Below are positions 15,821 through 23,600 of a DNA stretch of 64,000 nucleotides, in pieces (position 1 is the first letter of the stretch; the number at the start of each line of letters is the position of its first letter). The notes under the pieces were generated by a model. The model had not been told where the DNA came from. It saw only the letters and a list, made by a program, of their open reading frames with translations, and searched no databases. Origin of the DNA: a bacterium (GTDB lineage Bacteria > Verrucomicrobiota > Kiritimatiellia > CAIKKV01 > CAITUY01). The stretch is from the NCBI GenBank assembly GCA_037143175.1, contig JBAWZF010000001.1, positions 170,199 through 234,198 of the forward strand, in the 5' to 3' direction. The translations under genes and the position numbers were made by a program.

Positions 15821-15837
15821 AATGGGGTCTAACCCTG
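15821..15837 (+). repeat. Dispersed repeat, copy D
   Basis: AATGGGGTCTAACCCTG, a divergent copy of CTATGGGGTGTAACCCTA, in direct orientation. GGGGTCTAACCC-type palindromes are common next to REP-associated Y1 transposases in other bacteria (from memory); no such transposase is present here. Confidence 0.6.
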
Positions 15838-16129
15838 CCGCATCAAAACATGGCCTTGGAAAAATTTATAAAAGCCATTCCTACATCCATACCCATATCC
15901 AGCCGAGATCGCCATCTCGACTGAAAAGGAACGGACATCTGCGTAGTACGCTCGCCCCACCTGTCCTTTGGAGCATCCAGCCCCGTGGGCGGCTCAACAG
16001 TAGTCCATGCTCCTTTACCGCACGTGGGCGGAGCGTATTCGGCGGCCGCGGCTCATCCCCGATGCGATCATTCTCGCCATCTACGGCTATCACTTTTGCA
16101 GAACCTGCGAAAAGCATGTGGTGCAGCAG

Positions 16130-16147
16130 TAGGGTTACACCCCATAG
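16130..16147 (-). repeat. Dispersed 18-bp repeat, copy E
   Basis: TAGGGTTACACCCCATAG, the exact reverse complement of the consensus seen at copy B. It is oriented opposite to copy D, 292 bases away from it. Confidence 0.75.
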
Positions 16148-16229
16148 CAAAGGTGCGTCCCGCCGCGTAACGTCATGATTGAAAGTATGGGAACTGGTGA
16201 GTTCCCTAGGAATTGAAAGGAATCGACCA

Positions 16230-16337
16230 ATGAATCTTCTATTTTCGCCAGTTTTGGCCAACATCTATTACATCGGCGGTGGCGGACTCGGCCTTGTTGT
16301 CGTCATCGTTCTCGTGGTGCTAATGCTTCGTCGTTAA
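16230..16337 (+). CDS. Very small membrane protein, DUF3309-like C-terminal half
   Basis: ATG 16230 follows TGAAAGGAATCGACCA, a good ribosome site. The product is 35 residues: MNLLFSPVLANIYYIGGGGL, then a single hydrophobic helix ending LRR. The GGGLGLVVVIVLVVL part matches the end of the intact DUF3309-type protein encoded at 16951 (GGLGLVVLILVILLLL). It may be a shortened paralogue. Its role is unknown; the small-protein run downstream suggests an envelope or stress setting. Confidence 0.55.
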   Translation: MNLLFSPVLANIYYIGGGGLGLVVVIVLVVLMLRR

Positions 16338-16373
16338 CAGAAAGAGACACAAACAATGAGAAAGGAACATGCA

Positions 16374-16931
16374 ATGAAAAAGGTTGTTGTTTTGATGGGC
16401 GTTGCGCTGGTTACGGTGGGAGCCATGGCAGGGCCCAAGCCCCTGCAACTCAGCCTTACTCCAGGCATCGCCATCCATGACCGGACCGAGAAGATCGAGG
16501 GCTTCACACTGGGAATATGGAGCGAGAACCCGCAAGCCGCGTTCGCCTTGGGGATTGTGAACGGGTCAACGGGTGATAGCGCTGGCTTGAGTGTGGGTAT
16601 CCTGAATTACGCAGATAGCTACAGAGGCCTTCAATGGGGACTGGTCAACTATACGAAGGGCGACACCCTCGGCTGGCAAGGTGGTTTCTGTCTTGGCCTT
16701 GTGGGCAGTGTGGTGAACTACACCGGCGGCACCATGAAGGGGTTCCAGTGCGGTGTGGTGAACTATGCTGGGAGTTTGACCGGGTTACAACTCGGAATCG
16801 TCAACTATGCGGCGACGGCGGCTAGCGGCTTGCAAATCGGGGTGGTTAATATTATGCCCTAGAACGAGTGGTTCACCGAGTTGCCCGACGCGTTAGCGCC
16901 TGGGATGGTTCTCGTCAACTGGAGATTCTAA
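16374..16931 (+). pseudogene. Secreted repeat protein (GLQxGxVNYA type, LA_2272-like) with an in-frame amber stop
   Basis: From ATG 16374 (AAAGGA 8 bases upstream) there is a signal peptide (MKKVVVLMGVALVTVGAMAG). Glycine-rich repeats follow: GLSVGILNYA, GLQWGLVNYT, GFQCGVVNYA, GLQLGIVNYA, GLQIGVVNI. This pattern resembles predicted surface proteins of the LA_2272 repeat type. A TAG at 16860-16862 stops translation at 162 residues. Reading past it in the same frame gives NEWFTELPDALAPGMVLVNW then RF and TAA at 16929-16931, which looks like the natural family terminus. The stop is thus a single-codon lesion (or a sequencing error); the truncated product may still be made. An in-frame ATG at 16356 is an alternative start. 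Confidence 0.65.
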
Positions 16932-16950
16932 ATATGAAGGGAGCAACAGC

Positions 16951-17109
16951 ATGAGCATTGGAACGTTACTACTGGTTGTCCTGATTCTCTTTCTCGTGGG
17001 CGCATTGCCCGCCTGGCCCCACAGCAAGAACTGGGGTTACTATCCAAGCGGTGGGCTCGGCCTCGTGGTTCTGATCCTGGTCATATTGCTTCTTTTGGGT
17101 CGAATTTGA
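16951..17109 (+). CDS. DUF3309 family small membrane protein
   Basis: This 52-residue protein reads MSIGTLLLVVLILFLVGALP, then AWPHSKNWGYYPSGGLGLVV and a second hydrophobic helix ending LLLLGRI. The two helices separated by a W-PHS-WGY-PSGGLG linker are the hallmark of DUF3309. The ribosome site AAGGGAGCAACAGC precedes ATG 16951. The function is unknown; members are often found near stress and envelope genes. It lies between the damaged repeat protein and a small lipoprotein, all on one strand. Confidence 0.85.
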   Translation: MSIGTLLLVVLILFLVGALPAWPHSKNWGYYPSGGLGLVVLILVILLLLGRI

Positions 17110-17188
17110 AGGACGAACACGACGAACCGCTGGCTTGGGTAAACAAATTGCGGTCAAGGATCGCCAAGATTACGGATGAGGAGGACTT

Positions 17189-17305
17189 ATGAATACGGGA
17201 AAATGCCTGCGCGTGATAATGATGCTGTTGGTTTTGGTCTCAGCCTGCCTGCTGCTTTCGGGATGTGTGATTTTTGGCGGCGACCACTTTCTGTGGTTCG
17301 GCTAG
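17189..17305 (+). CDS. Very small lipoprotein
   Basis: ATG 17189 is preceded by GATGAGGAGGACTT. The 38-residue product has a signal peptide with a lipobox (LLVLVSACLLLSGC), so the mature peptide would be only about 14 residues beginning CVIFGGDH. Small entericidin-like lipoproteins have this build, but I cannot assign a family. It is part of the small-protein run 16230-17577. Confidence 0.6.
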   Translation: MNTGKCLRVIMMLLVLVSACLLLSGCVIFGGDHFLWFG

Positions 17306-17388
17306 TGTTACATCCGATAGCCAAAGACTGGTAAGCATCGGGGAGATATAGGGTCGAGACAACTTTCGTACAATAGGGAATCGGCATC

Positions 17389-17577
17389 ATGAAGGGATTA
17401 ACAAAGGTTTTAAAGGGGCGCATCGAGGAGGCAGCGGGGGCGCTGACCGGCAACGACAAGCTGCGCGCCAAGGGCCAGACGGATCAGTCTGTCGGCCATA
17501 TCAAGCAAGCCGCCGAAAAGGTCATCGGGCAGTTCGAGAAGTCAGTCGGGAAGATTCTGGATAAAGCGGTAAAATAG
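17389..17577 (+). CDS. CsbD-family stress protein
   Basis: This 62-residue hydrophilic protein starts MKGLTKVLKGRIEEAAGALT and continues GNDKLRAKGQTDQSVGHIKQ. The pattern of K-G-x-x-E-E-A-A-G-x-L-T-x-x-x-K-L-x-A-x-G followed by a helix of small and charged residues is typical of CsbD, a small protein induced by general stress in many bacteria. Its molecular role is unknown. It closes the small-protein run. Confidence 0.85.
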   Translation: MKGLTKVLKGRIEEAAGALTGNDKLRAKGQTDQSVGHIKQAAEKVIGQFEKSVGKILDKAVK

Positions 17578-17702
17578 CGCGCGGAGTGAAGAGGATATTC
17601 CCCATAAAACCCAGGCCATTTGACGGCGTTGATCCGGTGGTTGCGTTTACGGGTAACCTCTGCCCATGCCGTGACATTAGCACCTTCAAGGGTTCATGAA
17701 AA

Positions 17703-17722
17703 CCGTGATATCTCAATCACGG
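17703..17722. other. Perfect 7-bp inverted repeat
   Basis: CCGTGAT-ATCTCA-ATCACGG lies in the 211-base gap between csbD and the disrupted HTH gene. It has no T-run on either strand, so an operator-like site is as likely as a terminator. Confidence 0.3.
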
Positions 17723-17788
17723 ATGTCCTGATTAAAACACGTGACACTTGTCCCGCTTATTCAACGTCACCGAATGTACCCGATCAAG

Positions 17789-18029
17789 TTACACCACAGG
17801 TCGATCAACATCTTCCTCCGAAGTAATGTTGGCAATATCCGCCATCCGGAATCGGGTGGATCGGTGCCCGAGTTTGATCCGTGTAAGTTTCCCGATTCTT
17901 GCCAGGCGCCAGACCGTGCGCGTGCTGGTGCACAGGATCACCTCGCAGTACTATCAGCGCTTTTTCTTGTAAGTCCGGTGGGGCCGTAAACACAGCCTCG
18001 ATCAGTTTCTTGACCACATCATTATCCAT
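17789..18029 (-). pseudogene. Disrupted excisionase-type HTH protein
   Basis: ATG 18029 starts MDNDVVKKLIEAVFTAPPDL followed by QEKALIVLRG, a common N-terminal helix of small HTH proteins. The frame then degenerates. In the +1-shifted frame from about 17940 the sequence reads STRTVWRLARIGKLTRIKLG and HRSTRFRMADIANI, ending TAA at 17789. This is a classic excisionase (MerR-like winged) HTH with its recognition helix and wing. The halves are out of phase and some sequence between them may be missing. Such HTH proteins accompany mobile elements. Confidence 0.65.
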
Positions 18030-18307
18030 GACACCACTCCTTTTTTATCCGCTGCAAGCCATTTGTAACGTCGTCATAGTTTCAAAAGTGCATAGTGCGA
18101 ATGCAACTTTCTTCGATGATATAGGAGCAAGTCGTCTTTTAGGCTGGGAGAGCAGGGGAATGGGGTATAGGAGCTGAAAAAAGTTTTGTTTTCACTCATC
18201 CAAAACCAACCTGTTGCAGGTTTGTGACAGGAAATTGAGTTTGAAGCGCAAATACCTGTTTCACTCAATGTTTACAGGGTTATTTTACGTTTCAGGTGGT
18301 TTTAAAG

Positions 18308-18382
18308 TGGAGCGGGAGATGGGGATCGAACCCACGACGTTCAGCTTGGGAAGCTGACATTCTACCACTGAATTACTCCCGC
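18308..18382 (-). tRNA. tRNA-Gly(CCC)
   Basis: On the minus strand, acceptor arms GCGGGAG/CTCCCGC enclose a D arm, an anticodon stem TCAGC/GCTGA with loop TTCCCAA (anticodon CCC), and a T arm with GTTCGATCC. The discriminator T and an encoded CCA occupy 18311-18308. Length is 75 bases with CCA. The 3' end faces the accessory block, but I found no second copy of its 3' end that would mark an att site. Confidence 0.95.
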
Positions 18383-18716
18383 ATCCAAAAAACTTTTAAG
18401 ACTCTATTCGGCTATGAAGTGTTTGTCCAGAATAGAATTCTAAAATCAACAACTCCACGAGTAGACGGCTGAACAGGCGCAAAGCGCATCCCCGAGCAAG
18501 CAAATGGGTTGCCTGGGGAAGGCGGCTTTCAGCCGACGTGCCAATCGCTAAATGATGGTTGCGATGAAAAAACACCTCCAGAAAGGCCGAAAGTCCTTAT
18601 TCGTCACAAAATCAAGGGGTTAGGCCACATATTCAGTGCGAAGAATTGATAATGTGGAGTTGTTATGTCAAACTTCCCGCCTTTCTAGAAGTAAAGGTTA
18701 CACGGAGTTTTATTTC
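18383..18716. other. 334-bp gap with several hairpins between tRNA-Gly and mscS
   Basis: No gene is visible. In 18470-18540 three hairpins follow one another: GCGC-AAA-GCGC, then CCCCGAGCAA pairing with TTGCCTGGGG, then CGGCT-TT-CAGCCG. A further AAGGCCGAAAGTCCTT stem lies near 18590. This could be a structured leader of mscS or an unrelated RNA; I could not match it to a known riboswitch. Confidence 0.35.
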
Positions 18717-19958
18717 ATGTTTAAAGATTTGATTAAGTTTGTGAATATAGTTGCTTTGTTTTCAGGATTGGCACCACTGAGTGGATGGGCGGGCGAGACT
18801 ACCAATACGGTGACTGCCGTGACTGTTGAGAGGGTGTCAAACGTCTGGCTAACCTTCGGACTCGATCGCGTTGTATGGCTTCAGGGAAGTTTATTAGGCA
18901 ATCCGCTATGGCAATACCTGGCCGCGATTATCTACGTTATTCTGGCTCTCTATGCTGCCAAACTCGTGGATTATCTGGTACAAGTTCAGTTACGGAAGCT
19001 GGTAGAGAAAACGGAGACCGAAATCGATGATCTCATGCTTGACCTCGCGCATGGGCCGGTCAAAGTTATCGCGTTTGTGGTGCTTCTGCATGTAGGGCTT
19101 CGCGTATTTTCCTGGCCGGAGTGGGCGGAAACCTTTATCTCAAATGGTCTTAAAATTGTCGTTGCGGGCTCCCTTACCTATTTGCTTTTGAAATTGGTAG
19201 ATGTGGGGATGGAGGTGTGGCAGAAGCGAATTCTTGCATCCGGTGAAGCCGTTCTCGATATGCATCTTTTTCCGGTTATCCGTAAAAGTGCCAAAGTATT
19301 TGTGTTGGTTGTCGCTGTTCTGGTGACTACGCAGAACCTGGGCATGAACGTAACGGGGCTTCTGGCGTCATTATCCATCGGCGGTCTGGCGGTGGGGCTT
19401 GCTGCCCAGGATACTCTCTCGAACCTTTTTGGCGCCGTAGCGTTGTTTACCGACAAACCTTTCCGGATTGGGGATCGCATTCAGTTTGATAAAATTGATG
19501 GCGAGGTCGAGGGCATCGGATTACGAAGCACTCGCATTCGTAATCTGGATGGACATCTTGTGGTTGTGCCCAACCGGACGATGGCTAACGTGAGTTTGAC
19601 CAATGTGAGCAAACGTCAGCAAATTAAGACGGTGATGAATATTGGGATTACGTATGATACTCCGGCCGAAGGGGTGCAACGGGCCATGAAAATTATTGAT
19701 GAGGTCTACCGGCCTCACCCGAAAACGGCCGATCTCATTGTGAGTTTTGATAAATTCGAAAACTCGTCGCTTAACATCCTGGTTGTGCACTGGTGGAATT
19801 CAGCGGATTATAAGGAGTACTTGCAGAATTTTCAGTTACTCAATTTGGAGTTAAAGCGTCGATTTGACGCGGCGGGGATTTCTTTTGCGTTTCCCTCGCA
19901 GACCCTTTATTTGAAATCGGATGGAATCGCTGTGACTCCTGCAGCAAATAGGGTGTAG
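18717..19958 (+). CDS. mscS: MscS-family mechanosensitive ion channel
   Basis: ATG 18717 is preceded by CACGGAG at good spacing and gives 413 residues; an upstream in-frame start at 18636 would add 27 residues before the signal-like sequence. A signal-like helix (LIKFVNIVALFSGLAPLSGW) and further membrane helices lead to the pore-lining TM3 (LLASLSIGGLAVGLAAQDTL). The MscS beta domain follows (FRIGDRIQF, IRNLDGHLVVVPNRTMANV). The C-terminal alpha/beta domain ends at 19958. It is likely an inner-membrane channel that releases solutes on hypo-osmotic shock. It is monocistronic or paired with the transporter gene that starts 28 bases downstream. Confidence 0.9.
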   Translation: MFKDLIKFVNIVALFSGLAPLSGWAGETTNTVTAVTVERVSNVWLTFGLDRVVWLQGSLLGNPLWQYLAAIIYVILALYAAKLVDYLVQVQLRKLVEKTETEIDDLMLDLAHGPVKVIAFVVLLHVGLRVFSWPEWAETFISNGLKIVVAGSLTYLLLKLVDVGMEVWQKRILASGEAVLDMHLFPVIRKSAKVFVLVVAVLVTTQNLGMNVTGLLASLSIGGLAVGLAAQDTLSNLFGAVALFTDKPFRIGDRIQFDKIDGEVEGIGLRSTRIRNLDGHLVVVPNRTMANVSLTNVSKRQQIKTVMNIGITYDTPAEGVQRAMKIIDEVYRPHPKTADLIVSFDKFENSSLNILVVHWWNSADYKEYLQNFQLLNLELKRRFDAAGISFAFPSQTLYLKSDGIAVTPAANRV

Positions 19959-19986
19959 GCCAGCCCTCACTTAAAGAAAGTAAGGA

Positions 19987-20793
19987 ATGACAATCTGGGT
20001 AATATATTGTGTCCTGGGTGGTGGGGTTGGCCTTCTGGCCGGGATGTTGGGTGTCGGGGGAGGAGTCATTATCGTTCCCGCTTTGGCTGTTCTGTTCGCA
20101 AAACAGCAGTTCCATCCCGAGCATATCCAGCACTTGGTGGTGGGTACCTCGCTAGCCAGTATTGTATTCACCTCCATCGCCAGCATGAAGGCCCATCATG
20201 AGCGTGAGAGTGTGGATTGGGCGATTGTCCGGAGGATGGCGCCCGCGATTATCCTTGGCACTTTGGCTGGCTCCCTGCTGGCCAGTCACATGTCAACGCG
20301 GCTTCTGCAATGGGTATTCGTTGCATTTCTGTATTGTCTGGTCGTGCAGATGTTCATGAAGGCGGAGGTCAAGCATTCCCCGACTCCTTCGAAACACCCC
20401 GTGGCTATGACATGTGTGGGGGTTTTGATAGGGGGACTCTCAAGCATGGTGGGGATCGGTGGCGGGAGTATGGTGGTTCCCTTTTTATCCTGGTGTAATG
20501 TGTCCATGCGAACGGCCATTGGAACCTCTTCTGCCATTGGTCTGTTCATTGCCTTGACGGGGAGTTTCGGAAGTATTGTTTTCGTAAAAGGTGAGGCCTT
20601 TTTACCTAAATACTCACTCGGCTATATTTATCTTCCTGCGATTGCCGGGATTGCGGTGGTGAGCATGCTAACGGCGCCCCTTGGGGCAAGGCTAGCACAC
20701 CGGCTTCCCGTTCCTACGCTGAAGCGGGGATTTGCCTTTTTGTTACTTGTCATCGCCTCTAAAATGCTCATTAATTTGGTTCATCCAAGTTGA
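19987..20793 (+). CDS. TauE/SafE family transporter (probable sulfite/organosulfonate or related anion exporter)
   Basis: This 268-residue polytopic membrane protein has the two-fold repeat of the TauE/SafE family. The first half contains GMLGVGGGVIIVPALAVLF and the second SSMVGIGGGSMVVPFLSW. About eight hydrophobic helices are visible. Length is normal for the family. Substrates include sulfite, sulfoacetate and other small anions; nothing here selects one. The last 23 bases overlap, tail to tail, the minus-strand gene ending at 20771. Confidence 0.88.
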   Translation: MTIWVIYCVLGGGVGLLAGMLGVGGGVIIVPALAVLFAKQQFHPEHIQHLVVGTSLASIVFTSIASMKAHHERESVDWAIVRRMAPAIILGTLAGSLLASHMSTRLLQWVFVAFLYCLVVQMFMKAEVKHSPTPSKHPVAMTCVGVLIGGLSSMVGIGGGSMVVPFLSWCNVSMRTAIGTSSAIGLFIALTGSFGSIVFVKGEAFLPKYSLGYIYLPAIAGIAVVSMLTAPLGARLAHRLPVPTLKRGFAFLLLVIASKMLINLVHPS

Positions 20794-22399
20794 GCTTTCG
20801 ACGCGCATAGAAGGCGTCCTGATTGGTCATTATGGCGACTTCTGCCGCGCTGTAGCGGTCGGATTGTTGATAAGCCAGCTTCTGTTGTGGGGTGGCGTGC
20901 TTGATATCGAAAAGCCATAACCATTGCATGAATTCCGCATGTCGTTTGACAGCAGGAAAAACGCGGGCATCCCAGAGGCTGCGGTAGGCTAGGGGTACTC
21001 CAGATGCCCAGACGGCTTCAGGCGGGAGTCCTGCTGCCTCAAGCCAGATGAGTAACGGTAGTCCGCAGAGTGTGCCTCCCTTTTCCAGGCTGTCTTTGAA
21101 CGTATCGGCGATGCCGTAGCACCGGACGAAATGCACGCTGGTTCCCTGCCGGTCATAACCGGGCACGATGTCCAGACAGACCTTTTCTGGCAAGGACAGC
21201 GGAGTTGTGATATCGGCCCCTACGATGACATTTTGGCCGGTCAGCCTCAATGGGGCGGTCAGTGTGCAGCCTTCCACCCAGGAGTTAGTTCCCGTAATTT
21301 CTGCCTGGTCCGTCAATTTTGTGTTTAAGGACAGAGTGGTTCTGGCGGGAGCCTGTCCTAGATCATGTGTAAGCAGTTCGAGTCCGCTGGTAATGAGTTG
21401 TTTGGTGGTACCGAAGTGCATGAATTGGCAGGATGGGACTACCTGCAAGTGGAACGGCATGGAGTGCAGAATCTCGTAGATGTGCGCTAACGCATCATCG
21501 TCCCAGGTAGAGCCGCTGTCCCGGGCGCTACGGACATAGTGTTCGCGGGTAGCCTCTGTGCCCAACGCGCAGCAGATTTCTCGATAGAGATCCAGACTTC
21601 GAGCCAGAATGCGCCGGCGGCTGTCGGGAGCCCAATCAAATTTACCGTCGGAACTTTGAGTGACGTCGAAGGCTTTTAGAAGAAGGAGTATGGCGGCGGC
21701 ATCAAAACTCATAATGCCCACGTCGAGTGCCGTTTGGCCGGATGCATTGATGGCGCCCAATGCCCGTTGGGTTTCGGGGCTGGGTTTTTGAAGATAGGCT
21801 TTGACGCTCATGCCGTCCGGAACAAAGACTCCATGTTTGCTGGAGTGTTCGGGGGTATCATAGCAGGCGAGAGCAGTAATTCCGGGTAGATCCATTCGCA
21901 CTGAGCGGGGGTTAAATAGCAGGAGGGCATCCCCCGAGAGTACGAGCATTTGCCCCGCATCCGCTTGAGGTGCGGGGAGTGCGAGAAAGGACGGGAGAAG
22001 TCGGTCAAATAGGGTGGGGGCGAGTTGGGACGTGAGTTTCCCGGGAACCGGGATAAAGATTTTGCCGCAGGGCCCGTAAGCGGGAAGTCTGCGCGAATCC
22101 CCGCCGGCGTGGATGATCATGATGCGCAGACGGCGCAGGATTTGCTCGATATCGGCAGGGCCGGTAAGGGGCCCCTGTCGGCCTTCAATCTCACGATCGA
22201 GAACGCGCATGATACAGAGAACCGTACTGCCGCCACTGCCAATTCGTTTTCCTTCAAGATCGGTCACCACCATGAAATTACGGAATTGGGGCAATAGCCC
22301 CAGTTGCTGGCGGTGTGCAAGCTGCTGCTCGTAAGCTGTGCCCTGCGCGTCGTTGGAAGCGGTGACAATCAAGTAATCCCAGGCCATTGTCGTTGTCAT
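20771..22399 (-). CDS. Fucose-1-phosphate guanylyltransferase-like protein (L-fucokinase/FPGT N-domain family)
   Basis: From ATG 22399 (GGAAGGA about 10 bases upstream) the product is 542 residues. The nucleotide-binding region has RIGSGGSTVLCIM and the family signature HAGGDSRRLPAYGPCGKIF, as in the pyrophosphorylase domain of bacterial FKP and animal FPGT. A beta-helix-like region follows (TNSWVEGCTLTAPLRLTGQN, VIVGADITTPL). There is no GHMP kinase domain, so it would make GDP-sugar from a sugar-1-phosphate supplied by another enzyme. GDP-L-fucose production for surface glycans is the most likely role. No other fucose gene is in the window. Confidence 0.78.
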   Translation of the reverse strand: MTTTMAWDYLIVTASNDAQGTAYEQQLAHRQQLGLLPQFRNFMVVTDLEGKRIGSGGSTVLCIMRVLDREIEGRQGPLTGPADIEQILRRLRIMIIHAGGDSRRLPAYGPCGKIFIPVPGKLTSQLAPTLFDRLLPSFLALPAPQADAGQMLVLSGDALLLFNPRSVRMDLPGITALACYDTPEHSSKHGVFVPDGMSVKAYLQKPSPETQRALGAINASGQTALDVGIMSFDAAAILLLLKAFDVTQSSDGKFDWAPDSRRRILARSLDLYREICCALGTEATREHYVRSARDSGSTWDDDALAHIYEILHSMPFHLQVVPSCQFMHFGTTKQLITSGLELLTHDLGQAPARTTLSLNTKLTDQAEITGTNSWVEGCTLTAPLRLTGQNVIVGADITTPLSLPEKVCLDIVPGYDRQGTSVHFVRCYGIADTFKDSLEKGGTLCGLPLLIWLEAAGLPPEAVWASGVPLAYRSLWDARVFPAVKRHAEFMQWLWLFDIKHATPQQKLAYQQSDRYSAAEVAIMTNQDAFYARRKLNLDEPN

Positions 22400-22557
22400 G
22401 TGTGTAATCCTTCCTTGTCTCCTTCTGTTCTTGAAGCCGCCATACTCTATACACATCCGGGATCGAACTGAATAGCGATTCTTGCGAAAAACTCTTTAAG
22501 AATAGGGGCGCATCCGCTATGGTTTGCCGGTTTAGGAATAAAAGGGAACCTTTGTCT

Positions 22558-23538
22558 ATGGAAACAAAGAAGAAAATGAGAATTCTTTCGGGAATTCAAC
22601 CTTCGGGTAAGCTGCATCTTGGTAATTACTTCGGGATGATGAAACCGGCCTTAGCTTTGCAACAGCAAGGGGAGGCATTTTTGTTCATTGCTGATTATCA
22701 TGCTTTAACCTCGGTGGCCGATCCCCAGGTGTTGCGGCAGAATGTGCGTGATGTGGCGCTTGATTTCCTAGCCTGTGGCCTGGATACCAGTCGAACGGTT
22801 TTTTTTCGGCAAAGTGATGTGTCGGAAGTGGTTGAGTTGTCCTGGCTTCTGTCGATTGTGACCCCCATGGGTCTGTTGGAGCGGTGTCATTCTTACAAGG
22901 ATAAGATTGCCAAGGGGATAGCGGCGTCGCATGCGCTCTTTTCCTACCCGGTGTTGATGGCGGCAGATATTCTGGAAGTGCAGGCCACTACGGTTCCTGT
23001 TGGGCGTGATCAGAAACAGCATGTGGAAGTGGCGCGTGATATTGCCGTGAAGTTCAACCTTCAGTTCGGTGAAACTTTTACCATTCCCGAACCCGTTATT
23101 CGTGACGATGTGGCCGTGGTACCCGGAGTGGATGGTCAGAAAATGTCGAAGTCGTATAACAATACGATCGAGATCTTTGGGACGGAAAAAGACACGAAGG
23201 CACGTGTCATGCGCATCGTGACAGATAGCACGCCGTTGGAGCAGCCCAAGGATCCCGCGACGTGCAATGTTTTTGCTTTGTACAAGTTATTTGCCTCGGA
23301 CATTGAGCGGGCTGAGCTTGAGGCGCGTTACCGGGTGGGTGGGTTTGGATATGGCACTGCAAAAAAAGCGCTTTTTGAAAAGTTATGGACCTATTTTGAG
23401 CCCTTCCGTAAACGCCGTGAAGAGCTTCAGAAAGAGCCTGCCTATGTCGATGCTGTGTTGAAAGAGGGGGCGGAGCGGGCGCGTATTGAAGCCCGCAAGA
23501 CATTGTCTGCCGCTCGCCGGGCAGTTGGTTTGGAATAG
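22558..23538 (+). CDS. trpS: Tryptophanyl-tRNA synthetase
   Basis: A class I aminoacyl-tRNA synthetase of 326 residues from ATG 22558. The HIGH-type motif is in SGIQPSGKLHLGNYFG, the Trp pocket region in FLFIADYHALTSV, and the KMSKS loop in VDGQKMSKSYNNT. Length matches bacterial TrpRS. An earlier in-frame ATG (22519) would add 13 residues unlike the family N terminus. It heads a run with scpA, scpB, pheA, hisC and tyrA on the same strand; scpA follows after 62 bases. Confidence 0.95.
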   Translation: METKKKMRILSGIQPSGKLHLGNYFGMMKPALALQQQGEAFLFIADYHALTSVADPQVLRQNVRDVALDFLACGLDTSRTVFFRQSDVSEVVELSWLLSIVTPMGLLERCHSYKDKIAKGIAASHALFSYPVLMAADILEVQATTVPVGRDQKQHVEVARDIAVKFNLQFGETFTIPEPVIRDDVAVVPGVDGQKMSKSYNNTIEIFGTEKDTKARVMRIVTDSTPLEQPKDPATCNVFALYKLFASDIERAELEARYRVGGFGYGTAKKALFEKLWTYFEPFRKRREELQKEPAYVDAVLKEGAERARIEARKTLSAARRAVGLE

Positions 23539-23600
23539 GAATAGTGGTAGAGAATACGAGTCGGGTGGGTATTGGATCTACGTGAACTCGAAGGATTTAT

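Larger units (their letters stand above)
15729..16229. other. 501-bp stretch without a convincing gene, holding an inverted pair of the dispersed repeat
   Basis: An AT-rich segment (15729-15810) probably carries the promoter of the minus-strand receiver operon. Copies D (15821) and E (16130) of the dispersed repeat lie in opposite orientation about 310 bases apart, so the intervening DNA resembles a small inverted-repeat-bounded unit. The longest frames in it show no family I know; one 41-codon frame (16007-16132) contains a FCRTCEKH motif but nothing more. A perfect 6-bp hairpin, GGGAAC-TGGTGA-GTTCCC (16189-16206), precedes the small gene at 16230. Confidence 0.6.

Noticed and set aside
15881-16264. 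Minus-strand 127-codon frame
   Set aside because: It runs through a repeat copy and over the small gene at 16230, has no recognisable motif and no ribosome site.
3016-18382. The whole accessory block as a genomic island integrated at tRNA-Gly
   Set aside because: No integrase and no second copy of the tRNA 3' end near 3.0 kb could be found. The block is described only as remnant-rich.
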